Source: Actinomycetota bacterium
Lineage (GTDB): Bacteria; Actinomycetota; Thermoleophilia; Solirubrobacterales; Solirubrobacteraceae
Assembly (NCBI GenBank): GCA_009699615.1
Contig: WLNV01000112.1
Location: 1 to 5,679 of the forward strand
Reading direction: 5' to 3'
Length of the DNA stretch: 5,679 nucleotides
Translations under genes and position numbers: made by a program
Shown here: positions 4,426 through 5,679 of the stretch, piece by piece
Position numbering within the stretch: position 1 is the stretch's first letter
Layout: each line of letters opens with the position of its first letter
Notes under the pieces: generated by a model
What the model was told of the DNA's origin: nothing
Databases searched by the model: none
Seen by the model: the letters and a program-made list of their open reading frames with translations, nothing else

Positions 4426-5679
4426 TCAGTCGAGGTCGACTGCGCGGCCGGCGACGATGCCCGGGTGCTCGGCAACCTGCGCGACGACCTCGGGCGGGAC
4501 CGGCGTGCTTGTGGTCAGCACCATCACGGCCCGAGTTGCTGGGGCCTTCTCGTCTTCGCCGTCAGGGTCGTAGCCGACAGCTGCGTTGTCGATATTGATC
4601 CCGTTCTCCCCCAGTACTGCGCCGACGTGGCCAATCATCCCGGGGACGTCTTCGTATTGGAACAGCACGAGGTGCTCATGGAGCTGGAGGTTGAAGCGCC
4701 GATCCCAGAGTTCAAGTAGGTGCGGCCGATGCCGGCGGCCGAGAGTCGTCCCAACCACGCGAGTGCGCTCGTCGCCGCAGATCTGAGTGACTCGAACCAG
4801 CTCCGTGAAGTCGCGAGCGCTGGTGCGGCTGGTCTCGGAGACAACGATCCCCCTCTTGGCCACGATCGACGGCGCGTTGACCTCATTGACCGCCTCCTCG
4901 GTTCGCCCCTCGAGCAGGCCAAGCAGCACGCTCGTTGTCAGCGGCCGACAGTCCCGTTCGGCGATGCGCCCGAAGTATTCAACTTCAATCCGATCGACGG
5001 CGCCACCCTCTGCCAGCGCCGAAACGAGCTTGCCAAGGTGATGGCAGAGCGGTAGGAACGGCCCGAGGACCTCAAGGTCTTCAGGGGCGACGGACGGAAC
5101 ATTTACGGCGCTCGTAACGCCCTTCCCGGTCAGAGCTGCTGCTACCTGCTCGGCAGCTTGGTAGCCGGCCCGGTCGGTCGCCTCACTGGTTGAAGCTCCG
5201 AGGTGTGGGGTCACGATCACGTTGGGATACGAGAAAAGAGGATGGTCGGTCATCGGCTCGCTCTGGAAGACGTCAAGCGCCGCACCCGCGACCTTGCCCG
5301 AGTCAAGCGCGGCCTGCAGATCCTCGTCAACGATCAGGGGTCCGCGTGCGACGTTGAGGATGCGCACGCCGTCCTTCATCTGTGCGAATGCTTCCGCGTT
5401 GAGCCAGCCTTCAGTGTCAGGCGTTTTCGGAAGATGAAGCGTGATGAAATCCGATTCGGCGTAGAGCTGATCGGCGCTCTCGGCCTGTGCGACCCCGAGC
5501 TCCCTGTAACGCTCGGCGCCGATGAACGGATCGAAGGCAATCACCTTCATTCCGAATGCCTGGGCACGCGTAGCTACAAGCTGCCCGATGCGGCCGAAGC
5601 CCAGGATTCCGAGCGTCTTGTCGAGCAGCTCGACCCCGGAGTACTGCGAGCGCTCCCAGCGTCCTTGAATTAGCGCGCC
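4426..5679 (-). CDS. serA: D-3-phosphoglycerate dehydrogenase, long form, N-terminus missing
   Basis: SerA oxidises 3-phosphoglycerate to 3-phosphohydroxypyruvate with NAD, the first step of serine synthesis, in the cytoplasm. The frame is open through the right edge. 417 residues are visible, against ~525-530 for long-form SerA, so ~110 N-terminal residues lie outside. In fragment numbering, the Rossmann motif LGFGRIG is at 26-32 and its downstream acidic residue is D50 in AFDPF. The D-2-hydroxyacid dehydrogenase catalytic residues are R112 (NVARGPLI), E141 (FQSEPMTDHP) and H159 (TPHLGAST). Residues ~190-330 match the intervening allosteric substrate-binding domain of the Mycobacterium-type enzyme. 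Residues ~336-417 form an ACT domain (VPGMIGHVGAVLGENGINID), which binds serine for feedback inhibition in this family. The loop YDPDGEDEKAPATR in the ACT domain looks longer and more acidic than usual. An internal ATG at 5550 is not the start, since the cofactor motif precedes it. Confidence 0.96.
   Translation of the reverse strand, partial: GALIQGRWERSQYSGVELLDKTLGILGFGRIGQLVATRAQAFGMKVIAFDPFIGAERYRELGVAQAESADQLYAESDFITLHLPKTPDTEGWLNAEAFAQMKDGVRILNVARGPLIVDEDLQAALDSGKVAGAALDVFQSEPMTDHPLFSYPNVIVTPHLGASTSEATDRAGYQAAEQVAAALTGKGVTSAVNVPSVAPEDLEVLGPFLPLCHHLGKLVSALAEGGAVDRIEVEYFGRIAERDCRPLTTSVLLGLLEGRTEEAVNEVNAPSIVAKRGIVVSETSRTSARDFTELVRVTQICGDERTRVVGTTLGRRHRPHLLELWDRRFNLQLHEHLVLFQYEDVPGMIGHVGAVLGENGINIDNAAVGYDPDGEDEKAPATRAVMVLTTSTPVPPEVVAQVAEHPGIVAGRAVDLD

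Noticed and set aside
5548..5550. ATG at 5550 as the serA start.
   Set aside because: The frame continues upstream to the window edge and includes the NAD-binding LGFGRIG motif, so this methionine is internal.
4273..5673. Plus-strand open frames opposite serA (for example 4273-4719 and 5203-5673).
   Set aside because: They are antisense to conserved SerA catalytic and ACT segments and show no independent coding signal.

Overview
The window holds part of an amino-acid biosynthesis cluster. All genes lie on the minus strand, so transcription runs from the right edge to the left. In that order they are: a 3' fragment of serA (3-phosphoglycerate dehydrogenase), a 12-helix APC-family permease, a small UspA-domain protein, a 195-base gap carrying a leucine leader peptide, leuA (2-isopropylmalate synthase), and a 5' fragment of leuC (3-isopropylmalate dehydratase large subunit). 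The plus strand carries no gene I can support; its long open frames are antisense shadows.

The sequence is GC-rich. SerA is the long form, with an intervening allosteric-type domain and a C-terminal ACT domain. LeuA is a ~518-residue bacterial form, and the leuA leader resembles the leucine-rich leaders known upstream of actinobacterial leuA. This points to an Actinomycetota-like genome, possibly a deep-branching class. That is an inference from gene style only.

Layout by region: bases 1-662 are leuC (first 220 codons). Bases 659-2215 are leuA, whose stop overlaps the leuC start as GTGA. Bases 2216-2410 are the leuA control region. Bases 2411-2827 are the UspA-domain gene, one base after the permease stop. 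Bases 2829-4364 are the permease. Bases 4365-4425 are a short spacer with no visible terminator. Bases 4426-5679 are serA, with its N-terminus beyond the right edge. No stretch over 300 bases lacks a gene.

The main discovery is at 2225-2358, and it lies in an ORF too short for routine gene calling. A 17-codon frame at 2344-2291 encodes MSNTLLIRRLLLPLRGE, with six leucines. It starts a few bases after a -10-like hexamer, so the message is probably leaderless or nearly so. Its CTT CTT C leucine codons can pair either with GAAGAAG at 2257-2251, closing a junction around two hairpins, or with the leuA ribosome-binding site (AGAAGGAG at 2232-2225). No uridine run is present. This suggests leucine-responsive attenuation acting on translation of leuA rather than classical transcription termination. 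LeuA and LeuC then catalyse the first two steps of leucine synthesis. SerA supplies serine, and the permease may move an amino acid.
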